Assembly: GCF_900635445.1 (NCBI RefSeq)
Contig: NZ_LR134117.1
Location: 1,488,001 to 1,552,000, forward strand
Length of the DNA stretch: 64,000 nt
Direction of reading: 5' to 3'
From: Serratia odorifera
GTDB taxonomy: Bacteria > Pseudomonadota > Gammaproteobacteria > Enterobacterales > Enterobacteriaceae
The notes under the pieces were generated by a model. It was given only the letters and a program-made list of their open reading frames with translations, ran no database searches and was not told the origin of the DNA. Below, one piece after another: positions 20,224 through 28,846 of the stretch. Within the stretch, counting starts at the first letter, position 1. Each line of letters begins with the position of its first letter. The position numbers and the translations under genes were made by a program.

Positions 20224-20661
20224 CTAAACTTGCAGCCAGAAAGTCACCGGCCCATCGTTCACCAGCGCCACTTTCATGTCCGCAGCGAACTGTCCGGTCT
20301 GCGTTTCCACGCCGCGTTTACGGCACTGCTCGGCAAAATAGTGATATAGCCGCTCAGCCTCGAGGGGCGAGGCTCCGCGCGAAAAACCCGGCCGCATGCC
20401 TTTTTGCGTATCCGCCGCCAGGGTAAACTGTGAAACTACCAGTACGCTACCGCCGGCCTGTTGCACGTTGAGGTTCATCTTGTCGTTCTCGTCGCCGAAA
20501 ATGCGGTATCCCAATACCCGCTCACACAGGCGGTCGGCTTTCTTTTGGTCATCGTCTTGTTCTACGCCCAATAACACTAACAAACCCGGGCCAATTTTGC
20601 CTATCGTCTCGCCGTCAACCGTGACGCTGGCGTTTGATACCCGTTGAATCAATGCAATCAT
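20224..20661 (-). CDS. dtd: D-aminoacyl-tRNA deacylase
   Basis: Cytoplasmic homodimeric proofreading enzyme that hydrolyses D-amino acids (and glycine mischarged on tRNA-Ala) from tRNA. Its 145 residues match the family length exactly. The two active-site motifs are present: SQFTLAAD near residue 77 and the C-terminal NDGPVTFWL, which contains the Gly-cisPro pair. The ATG overlaps the yihY stop as ATGA, so the two are translationally coupled. Confidence 0.95.
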   Translation of the reverse strand: MIALIQRVSNASVTVDGETIGKIGPGLLVLLGVEQDDDQKKADRLCERVLGYRIFGDENDKMNLNVQQAGGSVLVVSQFTLAADTQKGMRPGFSRGASPLEAERLYHYFAEQCRKRGVETQTGQFAADMKVALVNDGPVTFWLQV

Positions 20662-21560
20662 GACTGCCCTTCCTGCTGATTATCCTGTTGTTGCTGCTCG
20701 ACTTTATGTTGCCGGTACGCGCGATATTCTCCCAGAGTGACGGTGATCTCGGCACCCAATAACACGATACACCAGCTCCAGTAGACCCACAGAAATAAAA
20801 TCGGGATCACCGCCAGCACGCCGTAAATCAGCTGGTATGACGGAAACATGGTGACGTACAACGCAAACCCCTTCTTGCCCAGTTCAAACAGCAGGCCAGC
20901 CACCAGCGCGCCGATCAACGCATCTTTCGACGGTACGCGCACCGTCGGTACCACGCTATACAGCAGCCAGAATGAAACCCACGACAGTATCAACGGGAAG
21001 ATGCGCAGAAGCTGCTCGACCAGACTGTTGACGCCGGTTTGCGCCAACCAGTTCAACGACAGCAAATAGGAACTAATCGCCATGCTGGCACCCACCAGCA
21101 GCGGCCCCAGCGTCAGTACCATCCAGTACACTGCGAATGAATACACCATCGGCCGCTTGTTTTTGCTGCGCCAAATGGTGTTCAGCACGCTGTCCACCGA
21201 CGACATCAGTAACAGCGCGGTGACTATCAGGCCGCAGGTACCGACGGCGGTCATTTTGTTGGAGTTGGCGACGAACTGTTCCAGATAGCGCTGGATGACA
21301 TTGCCGGCAGCCGGCATGAAGTTGTTAAAGATAAAGCTCTTAAGCTGCATGCTGACGTCGGAAAACATCGGGAAGACCGAAAACAGCGCAAATACCACGG
21401 TGATCAGCGGCACCAGAGACAGTAGGGAAACGTAAGCCAGGTGGCCTGCCAGCATGGTCAGGCCATCGCTGTCGATGCGCTTTATCAGCAGGCGGCTAAA
21501 GGTCACGCCCGGTTTGATCGATGACGGCAGCGCCTTGCTGCGGAATAACGACATACTCAC
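20658..21560 (-). CDS. yihY: YihY/BrkB-family inner-membrane protein
   Basis: Integral membrane protein of the UPF0761 (YihY/BrkB) family, 300 residues with about six hydrophobic segments and a basic, Gln-rich C-terminal tail. Once reported as RNase BN, but that activity belongs to another gene in E. coli, so the function remains unknown. Conserved features seen are LAGHLAYVSLLSLVPL near residue 40 and GALVAGLLFELGKKGF near residue 215. The start could be either of the first two Met codons, two residues apart. Upstream of dtd with a 4-base overlap. Confidence 0.9.
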   Translation of the reverse strand: MSMSLFRSKALPSSIKPGVTFSRLLIKRIDSDGLTMLAGHLAYVSLLSLVPLITVVFALFSVFPMFSDVSMQLKSFIFNNFMPAAGNVIQRYLEQFVANSNKMTAVGTCGLIVTALLLMSSVDSVLNTIWRSKNKRPMVYSFAVYWMVLTLGPLLVGASMAISSYLLSLNWLAQTGVNSLVEQLLRIFPLILSWVSFWLLYSVVPTVRVPSKDALIGALVAGLLFELGKKGFALYVTMFPSYQLIYGVLAVIPILFLWVYWSWCIVLLGAEITVTLGEYRAYRQHKVEQQQQDNQQEGQS

Positions 21561-21600
21561 TCCTTGTCAGTTCGTATGCCTTGAGCTTAACCTGCCTGAC

Positions 21601-22191
21601 TCAACCGGCAAAATAGGCCGGCACCACGTCGCGGTCGGTGACGTGCACCGCCTTGATGCCCACCGCCTGCGCTGCGCTGACGTTAGCGGGATGATCGTCA
21701 AAAAATACCGCCTGCTCGGCCGGGGTGTGTTCCGCCTTCAGTACGTATTGGTAAATAGCCGGATCCGGTTTGCGCAGGCCGATGTCCTGCGACAGATACA
21801 TCGCGTCAGCCGCCGTCGCCACTTCAGGATAATGCTGCGGCCAGTAGTTGCAGTGCAAGCGGTTGGTATTGGACAGCACCACGACGCGGTGTCCTTCATT
21901 GCGCAGCCGCTGCATGATGGCGATCACTTCCGGGCGCAGAGCCACGAAAACCGCCTGCCAGCCGGTAGAAAACTGTTCAAAGCTGAGGGCAATGCCCATT
22001 TCTTCACACAGGCTGGCGGCAAATTGCTGGTCGCTGATTTCCCCGCGCTCATGCTGCTGGAACACGTCGCCCATGGTGAAACGTTCATTCAGCACCGCCA
22101 GTGGCGTGCCGCTCAAATTGCTCCATACACCCAGTACGCGTTTGAAATCGATATCGACGATCACATTACCTAAATCAAAGATGTACAGCAT
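21601..22191 (-). CDS. yihX: HAD-type alpha-D-glucose-1-phosphate phosphatase YihX
   Basis: Haloacid dehalogenase-superfamily sugar phosphatase; E. coli YihX acts on alpha-D-glucose-1-phosphate. The start was set at ATG 22191, which gives MLYIFDLGNVIVDID with the catalytic Asp in motif I at the N-terminus as in the family; the 51 codons upstream are open but unlike YihX. Motif II is VVLSNTNR, the motif III Lys is in GLRKPDPAIYQ, and motif IV is FFDDHPANV. The 196 residues compare with about 199 in E. coli. It sits between typA and yihY on the same strand. Confidence 0.93.
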   Translation of the reverse strand: MLYIFDLGNVIVDIDFKRVLGVWSNLSGTPLAVLNERFTMGDVFQQHERGEISDQQFAASLCEEMGIALSFEQFSTGWQAVFVALRPEVIAIMQRLRNEGHRVVVLSNTNRLHCNYWPQHYPEVATAADAMYLSQDIGLRKPDPAIYQYVLKAEHTPAEQAVFFDDHPANVSAAQAVGIKAVHVTDRDVVPAYFAG

Positions 22192-22303
22192 AGTCCTCTC
22201 CTGGCGGGCCGGTGAGAGTTCACTGTAGCGGGAAAAGTAAAGGCTGAACAGAGAGCGAACGGAAAAGCGCATAGCGCGCCGCAGAAACGGGGGAAAGCAG
22301 AGG

Positions 22304-22332
22304 AAAAAACTCAGGGCGCCGAACGCGCCCTG
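22304..22332 (-). terminator. Rho-independent terminator after typA
   Basis: On the minus strand CAGGGCGC, a five-base loop, GCGCCCTG, then AG and six T. It lies about 70 bases beyond the typA stop and before the yihX start, so yihX is not simply read through from typA. Confidence 0.85.
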
Positions 22333-22400
22333 GGAATGCGGCATCGATACCGGTCAGCGCTCAGGCCGCAGCCTGACGCTCACCGGATATCAATAGGCAA

Positions 22401-24224
22401 TTACACGTCTTTAGGACCGCGGCTTGCACGCTTACGATCATTTTCCGTCAGGTGACGCTTACGGATACGGACCGAGGTTGGCGTCACTTCTACCAGCTCG
22501 TCATCATCGATGAATTCCAGCGCTTGTTCCAGAGTCATCTTGATGGCCGGAACCAGGGTAGTCGCTTCGTCAGTACCGGAAGCTCGCATGTTGGTCAGCT
22601 TCTTACCGGTCAGGCAGTTCACGGTCAGGTCGTTGGAACGTGAGTGAATACCGATAATCTGGCCTTCGTACACTTCCGCACCGTGACCCAGGAACAGCTT
22701 GCCGCGATCCTGCAAACCGTACAGGGCGAACGCTACCGCCTTGCCCTGACCGTTGGAGATCAGCACGCCGTTCTGACGCTGGCCGACTTCGCCCGGACGC
22801 ACGTCGTCGTAGTGGCTGAAGGTGGAGTACAGCAAACCGGTACCCGAGGTCATGGTCATGAACTCGTTACGGAAACCGATCAAGCCACGACTTGGGATCA
22901 CGTAGTCGAGACGCACACGACCTTTACCGTCTGGATCCATGTTTTTCAGGTCAGCTTTACGCTCACCCATGGCTTGCATCACGGAACCCTGGTGCTGTTC
23001 TTCGATGTCCAGCGTAACGTTTTCGAATGGCTCTTGTTTACGGCCATCGATTTCACGGAAGATAACTTTCGGACGGGATACCGCCAGTTCGAAACCTTCA
23101 CGACGCATGTTTTCGATCAGTACCGACAGGTGAAGCTCACCACGGCCAGATACGCGGAATGCGTCAGCATCTTCGGTTTCTTCAACGCGCAGTGCCACGT
23201 TGTGCACCAGTTCCTTGTTCAGACGCTCAAGGATTTGACGCGAAGTCACGAACTTACCTTCTTTACCACAGAATGGTGAGGTGTTGACGTTGAAGAACAT
23301 GGTGACGGTCGGCTCATCAACAGACAGCGCCGGCAGTGCTTCCACCGCAGAGGTGTCACAGATGGTGTCGGAGATGTTCAGTTCGCCCAAACCGGTGATA
23401 GCGATGATGTCGCCCGCTTCAGCCAGGGTGGACTCGATACGCTCCAGACCCATGTGGCCCAGCACTTTGCCCACTTTACCGTTGCGAGTTTTACCTTCGC
23501 TATCGATGATGGTGACCTGCTGGTTTGGCTTCACTTTGCCACGCTTGATACGGCCGATACCGATTACGCCCAGGTAGTTGTTGTAGTCCAACTGGGAGAT
23601 TTGCATCTGGAACGGTGCTTCCAGCTCAACCTGCGGTGCAGACACGTGGTCGACGATAGCCTGATACAGCGGGGTCATGTCTTCCGCCATGTCGTTGTGG
23701 TCAGTACCGGCGATCCCCATCAATGCAGAAGCATAGATGATTGGGAAGTCGAGCTGCTCGTCGGTAGCGTCGAGGTTAACGAACAGGTCGAAGACCTGAT
23801 CAACAACCCAATCTGGACGCGCGCCAGGGCGGTCAACCTTGTTGATTACCACGATCGGCTTCAGACCGTTGGCAAATGCCTTTTTGGTCACGAAGCGGGT
23901 TTGCGGCATTGGGCCATCCATTGCATCCACAACCAGCAGCACCGAGTCAACCATTGACATCACACGCTCAACCTCGCCGCCGAAGTCGGCGTGTCCTGGG
24001 GTATCCACGATGTTGATGCGGTAGTCTTTCCAATTAATGGCGGTGTTTTTTGCGAGGATGGTAATCCCACGCTCTTTCTCCAAATCGTTGGAGTCCATTA
24101 CGCGTTCGGTGGCTTCTACACGCTCTCCGAAAGTACCGGATTGTTGCAGCAGTTTGTCAACCAGGGTGGTCTTACCATGGTCAACGTGGGCAATAATGGC
24201 GATGTTACGCAAATTTTCGATCAC
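22401..24224 (-). CDS. typA: Ribosome-associated translational GTPase TypA/BipA
   Basis: EF-G-like GTPase that aids 50S assembly and growth at low temperature or under stress. Its 607 residues match E. coli BipA. The G motifs are visible: G1 AHVDHGKTTL (residues 11-20), the G2 Thr in RGITI, G3 DTPGHADF and G4 NKVD. EF-G-like domain III/V and the TypA-specific C-terminus (KKLTNMRASGTDEATTLVPA) follow. Transcribed divergently from glnA across the shared regulatory region. The frame is intact. Confidence 0.96.
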   Translation of the reverse strand: MIENLRNIAIIAHVDHGKTTLVDKLLQQSGTFGERVEATERVMDSNDLEKERGITILAKNTAINWKDYRINIVDTPGHADFGGEVERVMSMVDSVLLVVDAMDGPMPQTRFVTKKAFANGLKPIVVINKVDRPGARPDWVVDQVFDLFVNLDATDEQLDFPIIYASALMGIAGTDHNDMAEDMTPLYQAIVDHVSAPQVELEAPFQMQISQLDYNNYLGVIGIGRIKRGKVKPNQQVTIIDSEGKTRNGKVGKVLGHMGLERIESTLAEAGDIIAITGLGELNISDTICDTSAVEALPALSVDEPTVTMFFNVNTSPFCGKEGKFVTSRQILERLNKELVHNVALRVEETEDADAFRVSGRGELHLSVLIENMRREGFELAVSRPKVIFREIDGRKQEPFENVTLDIEEQHQGSVMQAMGERKADLKNMDPDGKGRVRLDYVIPSRGLIGFRNEFMTMTSGTGLLYSTFSHYDDVRPGEVGQRQNGVLISNGQGKAVAFALYGLQDRGKLFLGHGAEVYEGQIIGIHSRSNDLTVNCLTGKKLTNMRASGTDEATTLVPAIKMTLEQALEFIDDDELVEVTPTSVRIRKRHLTENDRKRASRGPKDV

Positions 24225-24330
24225 AGCTTTGCCTCAGGCATTAGAAATAGCGCGCTATTGTACACGTATTAAGCGAGGTACTAAACAAGATCACAACCAT
24301 CTCTTATAAACAACTGTGTCCAGGTCAGTT

Positions 24331-24346
24331 TGTGATCCCTTTCACG
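24331..24346. promoter_or_regulatory. CRP-like site between typA and glnA
   Basis: TGTGA-N6-TCACG matches the CRP consensus in all but the last position. In E. coli CRP acts on the upstream glnA promoter glnAp1, and the position here, far upstream of the sigma54 promoter, agrees. Confidence 0.7.
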
Positions 24347-24374
24347 GTGCAAAAAGCACCAGTAGGTGCACTTT

Positions 24375-24391
24375 TGCACCATCTTGGTGCT
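24375..24391. promoter_or_regulatory. NtrC enhancer site 1 of glnA
   Basis: TGCACCATCTTGGTGCT is a near-perfect TGCACCA-N3-TGGTGCA dyad. It is centred about 140 bases upstream of the sigma54 start, as in the E. coli glnA enhancer. Confidence 0.88.
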
Positions 24392-24406
24392 TAACGGCGC
24401 TGCTTT

Positions 24407-24423
24407 TGCACTTCAATGGTGCA
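24407..24423. promoter_or_regulatory. NtrC enhancer site 2 of glnA
   Basis: TGCACTTCAATGGTGCA, the second strong NtrC dyad, lies 32 bases (three helical turns) from site 1 centre to centre, which suits cooperative NtrC oligomer binding. Confidence 0.88.
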
Positions 24424-24424
24424 A

Positions 24425-24442
24425 TGCATCACTAATGGTGCA
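24425..24442. promoter_or_regulatory. Weaker NtrC-like site near glnA
   Basis: TGCATCACTAATGGTGCA matches the dyad with one changed position and a four-base centre. A still weaker TGGTGA half-site follows near 24471. E. coli has low-affinity governor sites in this interval. Confidence 0.55.
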
Positions 24443-24496
24443 TACTCAGATTGGGTAAAAGCCGCACAGAATGGTGATTACCCCGCTTTTATAAAG

Positions 24497-24513
24497 TTGG
24501 CACAGTTTTCGCT
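24497..24513 (+). promoter_or_regulatory. Sigma54 promoter glnAp2
   Basis: TTGGCACAGTTTTCGCT has GG and GC elements separated by ten bases, the -24/-12 spacing required by RpoN, and almost equals E. coli glnAp2. Start of transcription is expected near 24524. Confidence 0.93.
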
Positions 24514-24595
24514 TTAGTCTATACAGGGCGAAAAAAAGCCAGAACCACAGATTCGTTCCACGACGACGACAATGATAAATCCGGGAGAGTTAAGT

Positions 24596-26005
24596 ATGTC
24601 CGCTGAACACGTTTTGACGATGCTGAATGAGCATGAAGTGAAATTCGTAGACCTGCGTTTCACTGACACCAAGGGTAAAGAACAGCACGTCACCATTCCT
24701 GCGCATCAGGTAAATGCCGACTTCTTCGAAGAAGGCAAGATGTTTGACGGCTCCTCGATCGGCGGCTGGAAAGGCATTAACGAATCTGACATGGTACTGA
24801 TGCCAGACGCCAGCACCGCGGTGCTGGATCCGTTCTACGAAGAATCCACGCTGATTATTCGCTGCGACATTCTTGAGCCAGGCACCATGCAGGGCTACGA
24901 TCGCGACCCGCGTTCCATTTCCAAGCGTGCAGAAGATTTCCTGCGCTCTTCCGGCATTGCCGACACCGTACTGTTCGGGCCAGAACCTGAGTTCTTCCTG
25001 TTTGACGATATCCGTTTCGGCAGCAGCATCCGCGGTTCCCACGTTGCCATCGACGACATCGAAGGCGCATGGAACTCCGGCACCAAATACGAAGGCGGCA
25101 ACAAAGGCCACCGTCCAGCGGTGAAGGGCGGCTACTTCCCGGTTCCACCGGTCGACTCATCACAGGATCTGCGTTCAACCATGTGTCTGACCATGGAAGA
25201 AATGGGTCTGGTGGTTGAAGCGCACCACCATGAAGTGGCAACCGCCGGTCAGAACGAAGTGGCAACCCGCTTCAACACCATGACCAAGAAAGCCGACGAA
25301 ATCCAGATTTACAAATACGTGGTGCACAACGTGGCTCACGCATTTGGCAAAACCGCGACCTTTATGCCAAAACCTATGTTCGGCGACAACGGTTCCGGCA
25401 TGCACTGCCACATGTCGCTGTCCAAGAACGGCACCAACCTGTTCGCTGGCGACAAATACGGCGGCCTGTCCGAAACTGCCCTGTTCTACATTGGCGGCAT
25501 CATCAAGCACGCAAAAGCCATCAACGCCCTGGCCAACCCGACCACCAACTCTTACAAGCGTCTGGTCCCAGGCTACGAAGCACCGGTTATGCTGGCTTAT
25601 TCTGCCCGTAACCGCTCCGCATCCATCCGTATTCCAGTGGTTGCCAGCCCGAAAGCGCGCCGTATCGAAGCTCGCTTCCCGGATCCGGCTGCCAACCCGT
25701 ACCTGTGCTTCGCTGCCCTGCTGATGGCAGGCCTGGACGGTATCATCAACAAGATCCACCCTGGTGATGCCATGGATAAAAACCTGTACGACCTGCCGCC
25801 GGAAGAAGAAGCCGAGATTCCAAAAGTGGCCGGTTCACTGGACGAAGCGCTGGCTGCACTGAGCGAAGACCGCGAGTTCCTGACCCGTGGCGGCGTGTTC
25901 ACCGACGATGCGATCGATGCCTACATCGATTTGCGTAAAGAAGAAATGGACCGCGTGCGCATGACGCCACACCCGGTTGAGTTCGAACTGTACTACAGCG
26001 TTTAA
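24596..26005 (+). CDS. glnA: Glutamine synthetase type I
   Basis: Dodecameric cytoplasmic enzyme making glutamine from glutamate, ammonia and ATP. The start at ATG 24596 follows GGGAGAG and gives MSAEHVLTMLNEHEVKF and 469 residues, as in E. coli; an in-frame ATG 24 bases upstream is rejected. GS signatures are visible: FDGSSIGGWKGI near residue 50, the ATP-binding KPMFGDNGSGMH near 260, and NLYDLPPEE near 398, which contains the adenylylated Tyr. Controlled by the NtrC/sigma54 elements upstream and ended by a strong terminator, leaving glnLG partly separate. Confidence 0.98.
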   Translation: MSAEHVLTMLNEHEVKFVDLRFTDTKGKEQHVTIPAHQVNADFFEEGKMFDGSSIGGWKGINESDMVLMPDASTAVLDPFYEESTLIIRCDILEPGTMQGYDRDPRSISKRAEDFLRSSGIADTVLFGPEPEFFLFDDIRFGSSIRGSHVAIDDIEGAWNSGTKYEGGNKGHRPAVKGGYFPVPPVDSSQDLRSTMCLTMEEMGLVVEAHHHEVATAGQNEVATRFNTMTKKADEIQIYKYVVHNVAHAFGKTATFMPKPMFGDNGSGMHCHMSLSKNGTNLFAGDKYGGLSETALFYIGGIIKHAKAINALANPTTNSYKRLVPGYEAPVMLAYSARNRSASIRIPVVASPKARRIEARFPDPAANPYLCFAALLMAGLDGIINKIHPGDAMDKNLYDLPPEEEAEIPKVAGSLDEALAALSEDREFLTRGGVFTDDAIDAYIDLRKEEMDRVRMTPHPVEFELYYSV

Positions 26006-26077
26006 AGCATCATCTGCGCCACCGCGCGTGGCGCAACCAATTTTAGTTGTCGTTTTTTTGTTGCCGTGGAAACTTTC

Positions 26078-26102
26078 AGCCCATCTTCGGATGGGCTTTT
26101 TT
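26078..26102 (+). terminator. Rho-independent terminator after glnA
   Basis: AGCCCATC-TTCG-GATGGGCT with a stable UUCG-type tetraloop and six T. An additional hairpin (TGCGCCAC/GTGGCGCA) lies at about 26018-26034. In enterobacteria this 3' UTR is processed to the sRNA GlnZ. Confidence 0.93.
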
Positions 26103-26164
26103 CACCACGCTATTATCGGTAACACTACGCCATTCCGTGCTTATCAAGGATGGAGTAGGATAGA

Positions 26165-26181
26165 TGCACCAAAAAAGTGCA
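26165..26181. promoter_or_regulatory. NtrC site at the glnL promoter
   Basis: TGCACCAAAAAAGTGCA keeps both TGCAC/GTGCA arms of the NtrC dyad between the glnA terminator and glnL. In E. coli NtrC represses the internal glnL promoter from an equivalent site. Confidence 0.75.
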
Positions 26182-26313
26182 GAGCGTCTGCTATACCCAC
26201 AAGATCTCAAGGTGCAGCGAGACGGCAACCGTGCCGATACGGCGGGGTCTGCCAGATGACCGGGTAAGCAAGGACAGCCATTGCCGCTGTACCTTGAAAG
26301 ATGAAGGGCATAT

Positions 26314-27370
26314 ATGGCAACTGACAAATTGCCCGACGCAGGGCAAATCCTCAATTCACTGATCAACAGCATTCTGCTGTTGGATGACTCACTGGCGGTA
26401 CACTACGCCAACCCAGCGGCTCAACAACTGCTGGCGCAAAGCTCCCGTAAACTTTTCGGCACGCCGCTGCCCGATTTGCTCGGCTATTTTTTCGCTGAAC
26501 GTCGATCTGATGCGAGAAAGCCTCAAGGCCGGCCAGGGTTTCACCGACAACGAAGTGACGCTGGTGGTCGACGGGCGGGCGCATATCCTTTCCCTGACCG
26601 CTCAGGCGCTGCCTGAAGGCTTTATTCTGCTGGAGCTGGCGCCGATGGATAATCAGCGCCGTCTCAGCCAGGAACAGTTGCAGCACGCCCAGCAAGTCGC
26701 AGCACGCGATCTGGTGCGCGGCCTGGCGCATGAAATCAAGAACCCACTCGGCGGTCTGCGCGGCGCGGCGCAGCTGCTGGCCAAGGCGCTGCCCGATCCG
26801 TCGCTGACCGAATACACCAAAGTGATCATCGAACAGGCCGATCGCCTGCGCAATCTGGTCGATCGCCTGCTGGGGCCACAGCGGCCAGGCCAGCACATTA
26901 CGCAGAGCATCCATCAGGTGGCTGAACGGGTTTGTCAGTTGGTGTCGCTGGAAATGCCAGACAACGTCACGCTGGTGCGCGATTACGATCCCAGCCTGCC
27001 GGAACTGGCACACGATCCGGACCAAATCGAGCAGGTACTACTGAACATCACCCGCAATGCGCTACAGGCATTGGGGGAAGCCGGCGGCACCATCACGCTG
27101 CGCACCCGTACCGCGTTCCAGATCACGCTGCATGGCACCCGCTATCGGCTGGCGGCGCGTATCGATATTGAAGATGACGGCCCTGGCGTGCCGGCGCAGC
27201 TGCAAGACACATTATTCTACCCGATGGTCAGTGGTCGCGAAGGCGGCACCGGCCTGGGACTATCCATTGCCCGCAATCTGATCGATCAGCATTGCGGTAA
27301 AATTGAATTCAACAGTTGGCCGGGACATACCGAATTTTCGGTTTACCTGCCCATTCGCAAGTCGAGGTAG
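26314..27370 (+). CDS. glnL: Nitrogen sensor kinase NtrB (GlnL), frame broken once as read
   Basis: Soluble histidine kinase/phosphatase that, under PII control, phosphorylates NtrC when nitrogen is short. It has a PAS domain (residues about 10-110), a dimerisation/phosphoacceptor helix with RGLAHEIKNPLGGLRG (the active His) near residue 140, and a GHKL ATPase with the N box (LLNITRNALQAL), G1 (DDGPGVP) and G2 (GGTGLGLSIARN). The frame breaks at the six-T run 26487-26492; removing one T gives L-G-Y-F-S-L-N-V-D and 351 residues (E. coli 349). No other damage. Two bases separate its stop from the glnG start. Confidence 0.9.
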
Positions 27371-27372
27371 CT

Positions 27373-28784
27373 ATGCAACGAGGGATAGTCTGGATCGTCG
27401 ATGACGATAGCTCCATCCGCTGGGTGCTTGAACGCGCGCTTACCGGAGCGGGCATGAGCTGCGCCACCTTCGACAGCGGTAACGACGTGCTGGAAGCGTT
27501 ATCGACGCAAACGCCAGACGTGTTGCTGTCTGATATTCGCATGCCGGGTATGGACGGTTTGGCGCTGCTCAAACAAATTAAACAGCGTCATCCGATGCTG
27601 CCGGTCATCATCATGACCGCCCATTCGGATCTCGACGCGGCGGTCAGCGCCTATCAACAGGGGGCGTTCGATTATTTGCCGAAGCCTTTCGACATTGATG
27701 AAGCGGTGGCACTGGTGGAACGCGCCATCAGCCATTATCAGGAACAGCAGCAACCGGCACGCAGCCAACCGGCCAGTGGCCCAACCGCCGACATTATCGG
27801 CGAAGCGCCGGCGATGCAGGACGTGTTCCGCATCATCGGTCGCCTGTCGCGTTCGTCGATAAGCGTCCTGATCAACGGCGAATCCGGCACCGGCAAGGAG
27901 CTGGTGGCACATGCCTTGCACCGGCACAGCCCACGCGTCAAATCGCCGTTTATCGCGTTGAACATGGCCGCGATCCCGAAAGACCTGATCGAGTCCGAGC
28001 TGTTTGGCCACGAAAAAGGCGCATTTACCGGCGCCAACCAGATCCGCCAAGGCCGTTTTGAACAGGCCGACGGTGGCACCCTGTTCCTGGATGAAATTGG
28101 CGATATGCCACTGGATGTTCAGACTCGCTTACTGCGCGTACTGGCGGATGGCCAATTCTATCGGGTCGGTGGCTATGCGCCGGTGAAGGTCGACGTGCGG
28201 ATTATCGCCGCCACGCACCAGAACCTGGAACTGCGCGTGCAGGAAGGCAAATTCCGTGAGGATCTGTTTCACCGTCTGAACGTCATCCGCGTCCATCTGC
28301 CGCCGCTGCGCGAGCGCCGTGAAGATATCCCGCGCCTGGCGCGTTATTTCCTGCAGGTGGCGGCCAAAGAGCTGGGGGTGGAAGCAAAGAATCTGCATCC
28401 GGAAACGGAAACCGCCCTGACGCGCCTGCCCTGGCCGGGCAACGTACGTCAGTTGGAAAATACCTGCCGCTGGCTGACGGTGATGGCTGCCGGACAGGAA
28501 GTGTTGATCCAGGATTTGCCCGGCGAACTGTTCGAAACCGCCGCGCCAGAAACCGGCGGACACAGTTTGCCGGACAGCTGGGCGACGCTGCTGGCACAAT
28601 GGCCGACCGCGCGCTACGTTCCGGTCATCAAAATCTGCTGTCGGAAGCCCAGCCGGAAATGGAGCGCACCCTGCTCACCACCGCGCTGCGCCATACCCAA
28701 GGGCACAAGCAGGAAGCCGCCCGTCTGTTGGGATGGGGACGCAATACGCTGACGCGCAAGTTGAAAGAGCTGGGAATGGAATAA
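27373..28784 (+). CDS. glnG: Nitrogen regulator NtrC (GlnG), frame broken once as read
   Basis: Sigma54-dependent activator of glnA and the nitrogen regulon. Start at ATG 27373 (MQRGIVWIVDDDSS). Receiver domain residues 1-120 with the phosphorylated Asp in LLSDIRMPGMDG; AAA+ domain about 140-370 with Walker A GESGTGKE, the sigma54-contacting GAFTGA loop and Walker B GGTLFLDEIGD; C-terminal Fis-type HTH (KQEAARLLGWGRNTLTRKL). The frame shifts near 28601-28603, where CAATGGCCGACC lacks one G. Restoring it gives W-A-D-R-A-L and 470 residues (E. coli 469). This is one of only two missing-base breaks seen here. Confidence 0.92.
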
Positions 28785-28815
28785 TTACCGCATTGCCGCG
28801 TTGAGACAACTAACA

Positions 28816-28843
28816 GCCGCCACGCCTGGCGGCCGTTTTTTTT
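28816..28843 (+). terminator. Terminator between convergent glnG and hemN
   Basis: GCCGCCA-CGCC-TGGCGGC followed by CCG-like bases and eight T on the plus strand. It closes the glnALG transcript four bases before the hemN stop on the other strand. Confidence 0.9.
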
Positions 28844-28846
28844 ACG

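Noticed and set aside
22644..23279. A 211-codon ORF opposite typA
   Set aside because: Mirror frame of a highly conserved GTPase with strong codon bias; composition is His/Val/Thr-rich without a domain.
24572..24595. An upstream in-frame ATG for glnA
   Set aside because: Eight extra residues precede the conserved MSAEHVLTML; the GGGAGAG ribosome-binding site fits ATG 24596.
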